This document shows, piece after piece, positions 34,816-43,677 of a DNA stretch of 64,000 nucleotides (its first letter is position 1; each line of letters opens with the position of its first letter). The stretch spans positions 1 to 64,000 of the forward strand of contig JAGXLV010000002.1 in assembly GCA_018334495.1 (NCBI GenBank), in the 5' to 3' direction. The translations under genes were made by a program, and so were the position numbers. The notes under the pieces were generated by a model. It did not search any database. It saw only the letters and a list, made by a program, of their open reading frames with translations, and had not been told where the DNA came from. This DNA comes from Oleiphilaceae bacterium. GTDB taxonomy: Bacteria; Pseudomonadota; Gammaproteobacteria; Pseudomonadales; Oleiphilaceae.

Positions 34816-35065
34816 TGACTCCTCCGTGCTCGGGCGAGTGGATCGGCTTTACTGACATTCCAATGTATCAAATTCACAACCGCATGCCAGATGTTCCGTC
34901 CCTACCCCGTGCCAATGCCAATGCCGCAACCACGGCTTGACCATTCTTTATAAAAAAGCGCAATAAGAAACAAATTTTCACTGGGAGTAGGGCCTTAAGT
35001 CATAGTTTAAACACGACACATGAGCTATCGTTAATATTGATCCTTTCGCTCCGGACCCTTTTTAT

Positions 35066-36610
35066 ATGTTGCATCTGTTACGACAATTTTCAATCTTGTC
35101 TACCGCTCACCTCGGGGCCATCTGGAGCACTCCCGCGTTTCTGCTTTGTCTGACCTTCACGACACCGCTGGCGTTTGGTGCCGACACCTCTGTTACAGGC
35201 AAGTGGAGCGGCAAGCTTCAAGCCTACGCCAACGAAATCGATGTGGACGCGGCCGGGCTTGCCGCTGCGGTCATCCCACTCAATGGGCCCGGTCTTGAAC
35301 AATACATAAACGCCGATATTCCCATGAACCCCGGGTCGATCATGAAAGTGCTGACGACCTATGCGGCCCTGGAAATACTGGGCCCGGACTACCATTGGGA
35401 AACCCGTTTCTTTACTGACGGGCAACTGGTAGGGAACACACTGGACGGCAATCTTTATGTAGAATTTAGCGGCGACCCGAAACTGACCATTGAACGGCTC
35501 TGGACAGTGATTGGTGAATTACGGGGTATGGGCGTGAGTGCCATTACCGGTGACCTGGTGCTTGATGGCCACTACTTCCGGCTGCCGGAGCGTTCCCCGA
35601 TTTTTCATGACAATGGCGACAATCCTCACGCACCCTTTCTGGTCAAGCCATCCGCCTACCTGACCAACCTCAATGTGACCCATTTTGAGGTTCGCGCCGA
35701 TGAGCGCGGCACCCGTGCCTGGAGTAAACCGGCTTTTGACCGGGTGGTCATCGACAATCGCGTAACTGCCATGTCGGAAGCCCGCTGTCCGGCTCGCAGC
35801 CAGTTTGAGTGGACGCCGCAATTTCATGATAACGGCCACATTACCGTTAAAATCGAAGGCAAGCTGGCCCGGGGCTGCCGTACATCCGCTTACCTGTCTT
35901 TGCTGGCCCCTGAAGACTACAGCGGCGCGCTGATCCAGTCTCTTTGGCAGAACATGGGGGGCACTCTTGCGGGCACTTATCGCACCGGCGTCACGCCACC
36001 GGATGCCCGCCTGATGATGGCGGCTTATTCACCCGATCTGGTCACGATAATCCGGGATATCAACAAATGGAGCAGCAATGTCATGGCCCGCCAGCTGTTG
36101 CTCAATATCGGCGCGGAAAATCGCCAGCCCGGAGAACTGGATGATCGCCTGGCCGGGATTCGCACAATCCTGGAATGGCTGGAAAGCAAGAACATCAATA
36201 CCGCCGGCATGGTTATCGATAATGGCGCCGGCCTGTCCCGCCATGGCCGGCTGTCTGCCCGCCAAACCGCGCAAATACTGCAACAGGCGTGGAACAGCCC
36301 GTTTGCCGCTGACTTGATGTCGTCATTGCCACTGATTGCCATGGACGGGACTATGGCCAGGAGGCTGCGTAACACCGCACTGACCGGCGAAGGCCGCATC
36401 AAGACCGGTTACCTGCAAGGCGTCAGGTCCATTGCCGGCTACAGCCGGGACAAATCGGAAACCAACTGGGTGGTGGTCGGCATGGTGAATCACGATCCGG
36501 CCTGGAACGGCCAGGCCGTGTTGGACCGTATGCTCTATTCTCTGTATTTCACACCGCCTTTGGGCACCGCCCTGTCCCAGGCGCCGGACAGCGGCTCCAG
36601 CGTCCGCTGA
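35066..36610 (+). CDS. dacB: D-alanyl-D-alanine carboxypeptidase/endopeptidase PBP4
   Basis: Periplasmic peptidoglycan hydrolase of 514 residues (class C low-molecular-mass PBP) that cleaves D-Ala-D-Ala ends and D-Ala-meso-DAP crosslinks. The signal peptide covers about 1-39. The serine motif SIMK has Ser91 and Lys94, the SSN motif occurs as NKWSSNVMARQ and the KTG motif as GRIKTGYLQG. The ribosome site before ATG 35066 is weak (GGACCC). Monocistronic; convergent with the SDR gene at 36620. Confidence 0.93.
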   Translation: MLHLLRQFSILSTAHLGAIWSTPAFLLCLTFTTPLAFGADTSVTGKWSGKLQAYANEIDVDAAGLAAAVIPLNGPGLEQYINADIPMNPGSIMKVLTTYAALEILGPDYHWETRFFTDGQLVGNTLDGNLYVEFSGDPKLTIERLWTVIGELRGMGVSAITGDLVLDGHYFRLPERSPIFHDNGDNPHAPFLVKPSAYLTNLNVTHFEVRADERGTRAWSKPAFDRVVIDNRVTAMSEARCPARSQFEWTPQFHDNGHITVKIEGKLARGCRTSAYLSLLAPEDYSGALIQSLWQNMGGTLAGTYRTGVTPPDARLMMAAYSPDLVTIIRDINKWSSNVMARQLLLNIGAENRQPGELDDRLAGIRTILEWLESKNINTAGMVIDNGAGLSRHGRLSARQTAQILQQAWNSPFAADLMSSLPLIAMDGTMARRLRNTALTGEGRIKTGYLQGVRSIAGYSRDKSETNWVVVGMVNHDPAWNGQAVLDRMLYSLYFTPPLGTALSQAPDSGSSVR

Positions 36611-36619
36611 TGGCCGGAA

Positions 36620-37390
36620 TCAGACCGTGAGATAACCGCCGTCCACATTTATGCAGGCACCGGTGGTGTAACTGGAGGCCGCTGAGGCCAGATAAAGCAC
36701 CGTCCCGGCCATTTCGTCCGGATCCGCCATGCGGTACATGGGAATGTGGGCCAAAGCCTGTTTCTTGATGCTCTCGTTCTTGGTCAGGGCGCTGGCGAAC
36801 TTGGTGTCGGTCAGACCCGGTAACAGCGCATTAACCCGCACCTTTTGCGTGCCCAACTCTTTGGCAAAAGCCTTGGTCATGGAAATTACCGCGGCCTTGG
36901 TTATGGAGTAAATGCCCTGGTAATGACCCGGCGCCACGCCGTTCACCGAGGCCACATTGATAATGGCACCACCGCCGCCGGTTTTCATCAGGCGCGCGCC
37001 CCGGGCACACATCAGGAAGTAACCGCGAATATTCACATCAACCGTTTTTTGAAAGGCGCCAAGATCGGTGTCTTCGATCGGACCGAAATGGGGATTGGTG
37101 GCGGCGTTGTTGACGAGGATATCCAGGCGACCATGGCTGTTTTCAACATGGGCCCATATCGCCTCGATCTGATCGATTTCACCGATATGGCAGGCATAGG
37201 CCTCGGCGCTGCCACCAGCCTGCCGGATACTCTCGGCCACGGCGTCACAGGCGTCAATCTTGCGGCTGCTGACGATCACATGGGCGCCGTACCGGGCCAG
37301 GATGCGGGCCGCGCTTTCGCCGATGCCGCGGCTGGCACCGGTAATCAGGGCGATTTTTCCAGTCAGGTCAAACAGGTCTTTGGTGCTCAT
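36620..37390 (-). CDS. Short-chain dehydrogenase/reductase, last gene of the acyl-CoA catabolic operon
   Basis: Classical SDR of 256 residues. The cofactor motif is TGASRGIG, NNAATN is the structural motif, and the catalytic Ser/Tyr/Lys occur as NVASVNG and YSITK. Probably a 3-hydroxyacyl or hydroxy-acid oxidoreductase. Ends in the DGG(Y) pattern GGYLTV. CGGAG precedes ATG 37390. It follows the histidine phosphatase by 52 bases in the minus-strand operon that starts with the acyl-CoA dehydrogenase at 41292. Confidence 0.9.
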   Translation of the reverse strand: MSTKDLFDLTGKIALITGASRGIGESAARILARYGAHVIVSSRKIDACDAVAESIRQAGGSAEAYACHIGEIDQIEAIWAHVENSHGRLDILVNNAATNPHFGPIEDTDLGAFQKTVDVNIRGYFLMCARGARLMKTGGGGAIINVASVNGVAPGHYQGIYSITKAAVISMTKAFAKELGTQKVRVNALLPGLTDTKFASALTKNESIKKQALAHIPMYRMADPDEMAGTVLYLASAASSYTTGACINVDGGYLTV

Positions 37391-37442
37391 GATGCGCTCC
37401 GAAACGGGTTGAAGAAAAGCTGCAAAACGGTTTTGAGATAAC

Positions 37443-38132
37443 TTATCTGAACGTCACCAGGTCCGGGTCTTCCGCTTCCAGGTGACTGTAATTATTGAAC
37501 ACAGAAAGGCTGCGGCGGGATCCGGAATACAACACCCGGGTGACGCTGGCATTGGCAATGACTTCGTTCAGGCCCAACGCGCGCCGGTCAGTCAGCCCCA
37601 GGAGGCTTTGCAAGACAACCGCAATCGGCCCGCCGGACGTCATCACCAGCACATCCGCGCCATCGGCAAACACCAGAATGTGCTCCAGAGCGTTGGCAAC
37701 CCGCTGCCTGAAAGCAGGCCAGGTTTCCCGGTAATCCTCGTCGTACTCGCCGCTGGCCCAGCGTTCCACCGCGCTGACGAAAGCGTCCTGAAACGCCCGC
37801 AGGGGTTGAGACGCTGCCGCCAGCTCACGGGTCATGACAGACCGGTCTGCCCATTCCGGCCGGTAACCCTGAATCACGGCGTTATGGTCAAACTCGTCGA
37901 GACCCATGACCGCCTGCATGGCCGGCAGGGTTCCGGTAAAGCCGGCGGCCAGCGCTTCCACGGTTTCCCGGTGACGCTGAAGGTTGCCACCAAAAACCGC
38001 ACCAGGCTCCACCTTGCCGGACAGCCATCGGCCCAGGACACGGCCCTGCTGCCAGCCTTTCTCCGAAAGCTCGTCGTAATTGGCCTTGCCGAAACTGGCC
38101 TGCCCGTGACGAATCAGATAGAGCGTAGCCAT
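37443..38132 (-). CDS. Histidine phosphatase (phosphoglycerate-mutase-like)
   Basis: Cytoplasmic histidine phosphatase of 229 residues with the canonical start YLIRHGQASFGKANYDELSEKG. Second arginine block FGGNLQRHRETVEAL and the second His region VMTSGGPIAVVL are present; in the latter the usual GH is replaced by SGG, which is odd. ATG 38132 overlaps the kinase stop by one base (TAATG), so translation is coupled to the kinase. This pairing suggests a phosphatase that works on the same phosphorylated acyl intermediates or salvages them; inference only. Confidence 0.88.
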   Translation of the reverse strand: MATLYLIRHGQASFGKANYDELSEKGWQQGRVLGRWLSGKVEPGAVFGGNLQRHRETVEALAAGFTGTLPAMQAVMGLDEFDHNAVIQGYRPEWADRSVMTRELAAASQPLRAFQDAFVSAVERWASGEYDEDYRETWPAFRQRVANALEHILVFADGADVLVMTSGGPIAVVLQSLLGLTDRRALGLNEVIANASVTRVLYSGSRRSLSVFNNYSHLEAEDPDLVTFR

Positions 38133-39196
38133 TACAGGTCGCTGGCCTCGATCAGCGCCAAACAGCGCTTTTCAAGGTACTGAGCAGCATGGCCGAAGGC
38201 GGCAAAACGCTTGTCTTTGGTCTGGCCATGATAGAAACGGTAATAGATCTGCTGGATAATCGCCGCCAGCCGGAACAGACCGTAAATTTCGTAATAATCG
38301 AAGCGGTCAACCTTCAAACCGGACTTTTCCAGGTAATAGTCCGCCACCTGGGCGCGGGTCAGCATGCCCGGACGGTGGGTGGGCTGGCGCCGAAGCATCT
38401 GGAACAGGCCTTCATCGTCGGCCTGCACCCAATAGGCCAGACTGTTGCCCAGATCCATCAGCGGGTCGCCAATGGTGGCCATTTCCCAGTCCAGCACGCC
38501 GATCACTTCGAAAGGGTTATCGGGGTTGAGCACAACATTGTCGAAACGAAAATCGTTGTGGATCACGCACTGGGCCACATCGTCGGGCATTTTGTCCGCA
38601 AGCCAGCTCATGACGGCTTCAAAGTCGCCCACATCGGCGGTTCTGGCCTTGCGGAAGCGGTCACTCCAGCCCCCTATCTGGCGCTCGACATAACCGGCAC
38701 CTTTGCCCAGGTGATCAAGGCCGGCAGCCCTGGCATCAACCTGATGCAGGTCCACCAGCTTGTCGATCACGTTCAGACACAGCTTGCGGGTATCCTGCTC
38801 CCCCAATTCGAGACCCTTGGGAAAGTCCTGGCGTAAAATGATGCCGTTAAGCTGCTCCATCACGTAAAAATCACAACCCAGAACGCGGTGATCGTCACAG
38901 GTGGCGATGATGGCAGGCACATAAGGGTAGACCGGCTTCAGTGCCGCCATCACCCGGGCTTCGCGCAACATGTCGTGGGCGGATTTGGCAATTTTGCCGA
39001 AAGGCGGGCGCCGCAGCACAAAGGTGCAGTCGGGGTAGGCGACCTGGTAGGTGAGATTCGATGCGCCACCGGGGTACTGCTGAATTCGGGGCTCGCCGGT
39101 GAGCCCGGGGATGGTGTTTTTCATGAAGCGGTCCACCACTGCCACATCCAGCGCTTCGCCCTCGCGAACGGTCACGGCCTGATCGATCTGGGTCAT
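38132..39196 (-). CDS. APH-type phosphotransferase (ACAD10/11 kinase-domain-like)
   Basis: Small-molecule kinase of 354 residues with the aminoglycoside phosphotransferase fold. Visible: N-terminal nucleotide part with SNLTYQVAYPDCTFVLRRPPFG, catalytic HNDFRFDNVVLN (Asp and Asn) and the metal site VLDWEMATIGDPLMDLG. In vertebrates this domain is fused to an acyl-CoA dehydrogenase (ACAD10/11) and phosphorylates 4-hydroxyacyl-CoA; bacterial LvaA of the levulinate pathway is related. Here it is a separate gene in an operon with an ACAD11-type dehydrogenase. CAGGAGAAACCGG precedes ATG 39196. Confidence 0.9.
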   Translation of the reverse strand: MTQIDQAVTVREGEALDVAVVDRFMKNTIPGLTGEPRIQQYPGGASNLTYQVAYPDCTFVLRRPPFGKIAKSAHDMLREARVMAALKPVYPYVPAIIATCDDHRVLGCDFYVMEQLNGIILRQDFPKGLELGEQDTRKLCLNVIDKLVDLHQVDARAAGLDHLGKGAGYVERQIGGWSDRFRKARTADVGDFEAVMSWLADKMPDDVAQCVIHNDFRFDNVVLNPDNPFEVIGVLDWEMATIGDPLMDLGNSLAYWVQADDEGLFQMLRRQPTHRPGMLTRAQVADYYLEKSGLKVDRFDYYEIYGLFRLAAIIQQIYYRFYHGQTKDKRFAAFGHAAQYLEKRCLALIEASDL

Positions 39197-39242
39197 TCCG
39201 GTTTCTCCTGATTGCTATTGGTGCAAGGTGCCATGAGCATGC

Positions 39243-40058
39243 TCAGGCACGGCCACCCATCTTTTTCATCCAGCGCTTGCTTTCCTGATGCATGAGCCAG
39301 TCAAACACCTGGGGTGCATGGCGTTTAACCAGCCACATGCGACGCTCTTTGGCATGGGGCAGAACCCAAAAGTTGCCCTCCTCGACCGCCCGGTAAATAT
39401 CGTCTGCGACTTTATCGGCGGTGACGTTCGACCGTTTCATCATCTTGCCCACATTCTGTTGGATGCCGGCAATATCCGAACGCATGGAGGCCACCAGATT
39501 AGTCTGGAAAAACGCCGGGCACACACAGCTGGTGTGAATGCCGAAATCACGAAGCTCCTGATGCAGGGTTTCCGATAGCGCGATCACACCGGCCTTTGAG
39601 ACATTGTAGCTGCTCATCAGCGGCGCAAGCATCAGACCGGCCATGGACGCCACGTTCACGAAAGCACCGGCTTGCTGTTTTTTGAACAGAGGCGTAAAAG
39701 CCTTGCAGCCGCGAACCACCCCGAGAAGGTTGATGTCGAGAACCCACTCCCAGTCGGTCAGGGTGCTGTCCTCAATGGTGCCGGCCGAAGCCACACCCGC
39801 ATTATTGACCACCAGATCAACACCGCCCCATTTCTGCTCAAGCTCCTTGCAGATTTTCTCCAGATCCGTAAGCCGCCGCACATCGCAGTTCACGGAATAG
39901 CCAGTGCCACCCAGGTCATTGATTTCCTTCTCGACATTGGCGCCCTGCTCGGGGTTGATGTCACCAATGCAGACTCTGGCGCCCTCTCGGGCATAACGCA
40001 GGGCGATGGCCCGGCCCAGGCCGCTGGCGCCGCCGGTAATAAAGACTCGCTGGCTCAT
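39243..40058 (-). CDS. Short-chain dehydrogenase/reductase of the acyl-CoA catabolic operon
   Basis: Classical SDR of 271 residues. Cofactor motif TGGASGLG, NNAGVAS, catalytic Ser in NVASMAG and YNVSK. The tail VKRHAPQVFDWLMHQESKRWMKK is basic and might associate with membranes. It probably oxidises or reduces a hydroxyacyl intermediate between the dehydrogenase and kinase steps. It is 22 bases downstream of the acyl-CoA dehydrogenase and 46 bases upstream of the kinase. Confidence 0.9.
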   Translation of the reverse strand: MSQRVFITGGASGLGRAIALRYAREGARVCIGDINPEQGANVEKEINDLGGTGYSVNCDVRRLTDLEKICKELEQKWGGVDLVVNNAGVASAGTIEDSTLTDWEWVLDINLLGVVRGCKAFTPLFKKQQAGAFVNVASMAGLMLAPLMSSYNVSKAGVIALSETLHQELRDFGIHTSCVCPAFFQTNLVASMRSDIAGIQQNVGKMMKRSNVTADKVADDIYRAVEEGNFWVLPHAKERRMWLVKRHAPQVFDWLMHQESKRWMKKMGGRA

Positions 40059-40080
40059 AGTGTCTGTCCCGGTTCCTGAG

Positions 40081-41292
40081 TTATTGAAGATATTTTTTTA
40101 TTTCCAGCTTGGCCACGGTGGCACGATGCACCTCGTCCGGACCGTCCGCCAGACGCAGAACACGGGCGTAGGCAAAAAGTTCTGTCAGGGCGAAATCGTC
40201 ATCGCTGACACCAGCACCGCCATGAATCTGGATGGCCTCATCAACAATCGTCTGCAGCATTTGCGGCACCACCGCCTTGATCATCGCCACCTCGCTCAGG
40301 GCCCCCTTGACGCCCTGGGTATCCAGCAACCAGGCACACTTGAGCGTCAGCAGACGGGCCTGCTCAATGTTCATCCGGGCCTTGGCAATAATATCGGGGT
40401 TGCCACCCAGTTTGGCCAGGGGCCGGCCGAAGGCCTCCCGGCTAAGAGCCCGGCGCATCATCAGCTCCAGTGTGCGTTCGGCAGCACCAATGGCGCGCAT
40501 GCAATGATGCACCCGCCCCGGCCCGAGCCGGCCCTGGGCAATCTCGAAGCCGCGACCGGTGCCGCCGATAATAGCGCTGGCGGGCAGGCGCACATTGTCA
40601 AAGCTGACTTCGCCGTGGCCGTAGGGCTCGTCATAGGAGCCAAAGACCGGCAGCATCCGTTCGACCTTGATGCCGGGCGTATCCAGAGGTACCAGCACCA
40701 TGGAATGGCGCCGGTATTTGTGGGCGTCCGGCTCGGACACCCCCATGAAGATAATCACTTTGCAATCGGGGTGGCCAATACCGGTGCTCCACCACTTGCG
40801 ACCGTTGAGGACAACCTCATCGCCTTCAACTATGGCCGTGGCGGCCATGTTGGTGGCATCGGACGAGGCCACATCCGGTTCGGTCATACAAAAAGCAGAG
40901 CGTAGGTCGGCATTCATCAGCGGTTGCAGCCACTGGGCCTTCTGCTCTTCAGAACCGTAATGGATCAGCACTTCCATGTTGCCGGTGTCCGGGGCGTTGC
41001 AATTGAAGATTTCAGGGGCGATAAAACTCCGACCGGTTTCCTCGGCGATCAGGGCGTAGTCACTGTTCAGAAGCCCGCAGCCGTGTTTGTCATCCGGAAA
41101 AAACATATTCCACAAGCCCCGGGCACGGGCTTTGTCCTTCAACTCCCTTATAACCGGCAGCACCACCCAGCGGTTGTCCTGCGCTGCCAGTTCGGCCCGA
41201 TAAGCTGCCTCCGCCGGCAGGATTTCTTCCTGCATGAAGGCTTTGACCCGGCGAAGATAATCCTGGCCTTTTTCGGAAAGGGTAAAGTCCAT
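40081..41292 (-). CDS. Acyl-CoA dehydrogenase of the ACAD10/11 type
   Basis: FAD acyl-CoA dehydrogenase of 403 residues, first gene of the operon. FAD and substrate blocks: AFCMTEPDVASSDATNM, WWSTGIGHPDCKVIIFMG and IQIHGGAGVSDDD. At the usual catalytic-base position (YEG in classical enzymes) it reads ADGPDEVHR, with Asp for Glu; this matches ACAD11-type enzymes, which convert 4-phosphoacyl-CoA rather than simply dehydrogenating. ATG 41292 with CGGGAGA upstream. Together with the APH-kinase gene it forms a split ACAD10/11 module. Chain-length preference unknown. Confidence 0.92.
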   Translation of the reverse strand: MDFTLSEKGQDYLRRVKAFMQEEILPAEAAYRAELAAQDNRWVVLPVIRELKDKARARGLWNMFFPDDKHGCGLLNSDYALIAEETGRSFIAPEIFNCNAPDTGNMEVLIHYGSEEQKAQWLQPLMNADLRSAFCMTEPDVASSDATNMAATAIVEGDEVVLNGRKWWSTGIGHPDCKVIIFMGVSEPDAHKYRRHSMVLVPLDTPGIKVERMLPVFGSYDEPYGHGEVSFDNVRLPASAIIGGTGRGFEIAQGRLGPGRVHHCMRAIGAAERTLELMMRRALSREAFGRPLAKLGGNPDIIAKARMNIEQARLLTLKCAWLLDTQGVKGALSEVAMIKAVVPQMLQTIVDEAIQIHGGAGVSDDDFALTELFAYARVLRLADGPDEVHRATVAKLEIKKYLQ

Positions 41293-41360
41293 AAGAATGT
41301 CTCCCGGGCAATGATAAGAATGCAGGCTGTGAGTCTAGGATGGGCAGAACTATGAAGCGA

Positions 41361-41375
41361 ATGAATTATATGAAT
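41361..41375. promoter_or_regulatory. Possible LysR-type operator
   Basis: Direct repeat ATGAAT at 41361-41366 and 41370-41375, nine bases apart, in the 129-base divergent region between the acyl-CoA dehydrogenase operon and lysR. LysR regulators commonly bind such divergent regions near their own promoter. The site is AT-rich and not a perfect T-N11-A dyad, so it is a suggestion only. Confidence 0.25.
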
Positions 41376-41421
41376 CAGGTACTATTATTGGTGCTTATGT
41401 CTTACCAGGATACAATCGCAC

Positions 41422-42336
41422 ATGCCCCACAACCGGCTCGACCTCAATCTGCTCCATGTTTTCGATACGATTTACCGTGAAGGCAGCCTCACCCGTGCCG
41501 CCGGCGCCCTCTATCTGACGCAGCCCGCGGTCAGCCATGCCCTGGCCCGACTGCGGGAGCATTTTGGCGACAGGTTGTTTATCCGCCAGGGCAATCGCAT
41601 GGTGGCCACTCCCATGGCCAGGCGCTTCGCGGAGTCCATGCGCCCCGGCCTGAGTCAGATCCAGAGCGCCATCAATCAATTTCACGCTTTCGATCCCGGC
41701 ATTCAGCACAAAACCTACTCACTGGCGTTGCGTGACGTTCTGGAATCGACATTTCTGCCGCCACTGATGATGCAACTGGATGATTACCCGGATATCAGGA
41801 TTGCGAGCCAACGGGTGGCCCGACGGAATATGGAAACCCAATTGGCAGCAGGCAAGCTCGATTTCGCGGTGGACGTACTTTTACCAGTCAGCGACCGCAC
41901 CGCTCATGAAAGGCTTCGCAAGGATCAGCTGGTGGTTATTGCCCGCCGGGGTCACCCGATCGCTGAGCGGGGTCTGACCATGGAAAACTATCTGAAGGCC
42001 GAGCATGTGCTCGTGTCGTCCCGGGCCGAAGGGCCGGGCATCGAGGATTTCGAGTTGTCACGGTTAGGGGGCCAGCGCCGCATACGTTTGCGCTGCCAGC
42101 ATTATTACGCAGCCAGCCGAGTGGTGGAGAATACCGATCTTCTGCTCACCATGCCTGAAGCCTATGCCCGGCTGCTCGCTGAGCGCGCCGGCATCCGGAT
42201 TCACCCGGCACCGGCGGAGCTGCCAGGTATCGACGTACATCTGTACTGGCACCGGCCTTACGACCGGGAGCCCGCGCTTATCTGGTTTCGCGGCCAGCTA
42301 CACAAGGTCGCGGGCGGCTCATATAGCGCCGACTGA
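41422..42336 (+). CDS. LysR family transcriptional regulator
   Basis: LysR-type regulator of 304 residues. The N-terminal winged helix is typical (RLDLNLLHVFDTIYREGSLTRAAGALYLTQPAVSHALARLREHFGDRLF region), followed by the effector-binding domain from about residue 90. It is transcribed divergently from the acyl-CoA dehydrogenase/kinase operon and most likely controls it, probably in response to a pathway acid or its CoA ester. CCAGGATAC precedes ATG 41422. The last 18 bases overlap the convergent membrane protein gene. Confidence 0.92.
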   Translation: MPHNRLDLNLLHVFDTIYREGSLTRAAGALYLTQPAVSHALARLREHFGDRLFIRQGNRMVATPMARRFAESMRPGLSQIQSAINQFHAFDPGIQHKTYSLALRDVLESTFLPPLMMQLDDYPDIRIASQRVARRNMETQLAAGKLDFAVDVLLPVSDRTAHERLRKDQLVVIARRGHPIAERGLTMENYLKAEHVLVSSRAEGPGIEDFELSRLGGQRRIRLRCQHYYAASRVVENTDLLLTMPEAYARLLAERAGIRIHPAPAELPGIDVHLYWHRPYDREPALIWFRGQLHKVAGGSYSAD

Positions 42337-42681
42337 TGCCAGCAGGCCTGCGGTCGCAAGCAGGGTCACCAGCAGTGACGCCGCCACGATGGCCAGGCCC
42401 CAGCCAATAGCGCCCGCGTCCGAGACATTGACATCACTCCAGGACCGGAGCGTCCGGTAGAAAGCCCACGGACCGGCAACGAAAGCCCCGGCGACCGCAA
42501 ACACCAAACCGATACTGACGCCCGCAAACGTCCAGGTTGCCAGGACCGTGGCCCGATCCGACAACTCGCTGGCGACCACACCCTGACGGCTCAGAAACTG
42601 ACGACACAGTAACCACAAAAGCCCGTATAGCAGGGCGACCAGCAAAATGGCACCGACAATGGTGACCAGGCGGTAAATCAT
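42319..42681 (-). CDS. Small integral membrane protein of unknown function
   Basis: Protein of 120 residues with three clear hydrophobic helices (about 5-27, 47-72 and 92-118) and short polar loops; the C-terminus is entirely hydrophobic. I do not recognise the family. GGAGTAATG precedes ATG 42681. The coding frame overlaps the lysR end by 18 bases on the opposite strand. Codon third positions are GC-rich like its neighbours, supporting a real gene. Confidence 0.6.
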   Translation of the reverse strand: MIYRLVTIVGAILLVALLYGLLWLLCRQFLSRQGVVASELSDRATVLATWTFAGVSIGLVFAVAGAFVAGPWAFYRTLRSWSDVNVSDAGAIGWGLAIVAASLLVTLLATAGLLASVGAI

Positions 42682-42722
42682 TCAGGCATTACTCCGGTAT
42701 TCCGACTCGCAAGGGAACGCGA

Positions 42723-43496
42723 TCATCGAGTCTGTTCCGGGAACCATGGCTCTGGCAAGGTCTCAAGGCCCGGACGGGCGAAAAGGTAACCCTGATACAA
42801 GCGAATGCCCCGGGCCCGAAACCATTCATACTCTTCTTCGGTTTCGACACCTTCGGCAACAATACGTCCGCCCAGCTCGTTCATCATGGTGATGATGCCA
42901 TTCACAATCGCCTGCTTGTTGGGGGTTTTGTGGATATCGCGCACCAGGGCCATATCAATTTTCAAAAGGTTGGGGGGGCTGTCCACCAATATGTTGTAAC
43001 GTGAGTAACCGGCACCAAAATCGTCCAGCGCAACCTGAAAACCCATTTCTTTATAGGCCTGAATGATGGAAACCAGGTGGTCGATATCGGTAAGTTCTTC
43101 GCCTTCCGTTAGCTCGAAGATGATCTTCCGGGTGTCGAATTTGTAAGTCTTGGCGGCCGCGAGCGTGGTGCGAATACAATTCTCGGCCTTATAGACGGCG
43201 TTGGGCAGGAAGTTGATGCTCAATAACGCCTCCATGCCCAGTTTCGCCGCCAGCTTGACGGCCTTGACCCGACAGATCTGGTCAAATGAGTAACGATTGG
43301 TTTCGTTCACCCGGGACAGTATGCTCCAGGCACTTTCGCCATTGAGCCCGCGCACCAGCGCCTCGTAGGCGTAGACCGAGTTATCGGAAGAATCGATAAT
43401 CGGCTGAAACGCGAAAGTGAACTTGAAGTCCAGACCTTCGCCACAGGCACATTGCTCACAGTGGGACTCATCAAACAGTTGCGTTGACTCTGACAC
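42723..43496 (-). CDS. EAL-domain cyclic-di-GMP phosphodiesterase with N-terminal Cys cluster
   Basis: Single EAL domain of 257 residues that should cleave cyclic di-GMP. All catalytic motifs are present: EALVRG, NFLP (Asn), ELTEGE (Glu), DDFGAGYS, KIDMALVRD (Lys) and EGVETEEE, ending in QGYLFARP. The first 25 residues contain His12, Cys13, Cys16 and Cys18 (HCEQCACGEG), a possible metal or redox site. The start is GTG 43496 with AAGGAT upstream. A short inverted repeat AGACA/TGTCT lies at 43524-43535 before the gene. Confidence 0.9.
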   Translation of the reverse strand: MSESTQLFDESHCEQCACGEGLDFKFTFAFQPIIDSSDNSVYAYEALVRGLNGESAWSILSRVNETNRYSFDQICRVKAVKLAAKLGMEALLSINFLPNAVYKAENCIRTTLAAAKTYKFDTRKIIFELTEGEELTDIDHLVSIIQAYKEMGFQVALDDFGAGYSRYNILVDSPPNLLKIDMALVRDIHKTPNKQAIVNGIITMMNELGGRIVAEGVETEEEYEWFRARGIRLYQGYLFARPGLETLPEPWFPEQTR

Positions 43497-43677
43497 TGAA
43501 AATCCTTAAGGGCTGAAAAGATAAGACATCTGTCTATTCTAGTGCCTCATCAGGTTACATTCGTGTTTTTTTTTGTCAATCTTCTGATTCGCGCCTGATT
43601 ACCTGAAACAGTCCTATGACGCGACTCGGTCAGATGATTACACTCACGGAATACCACTGACGTATCAGGAGACCATC

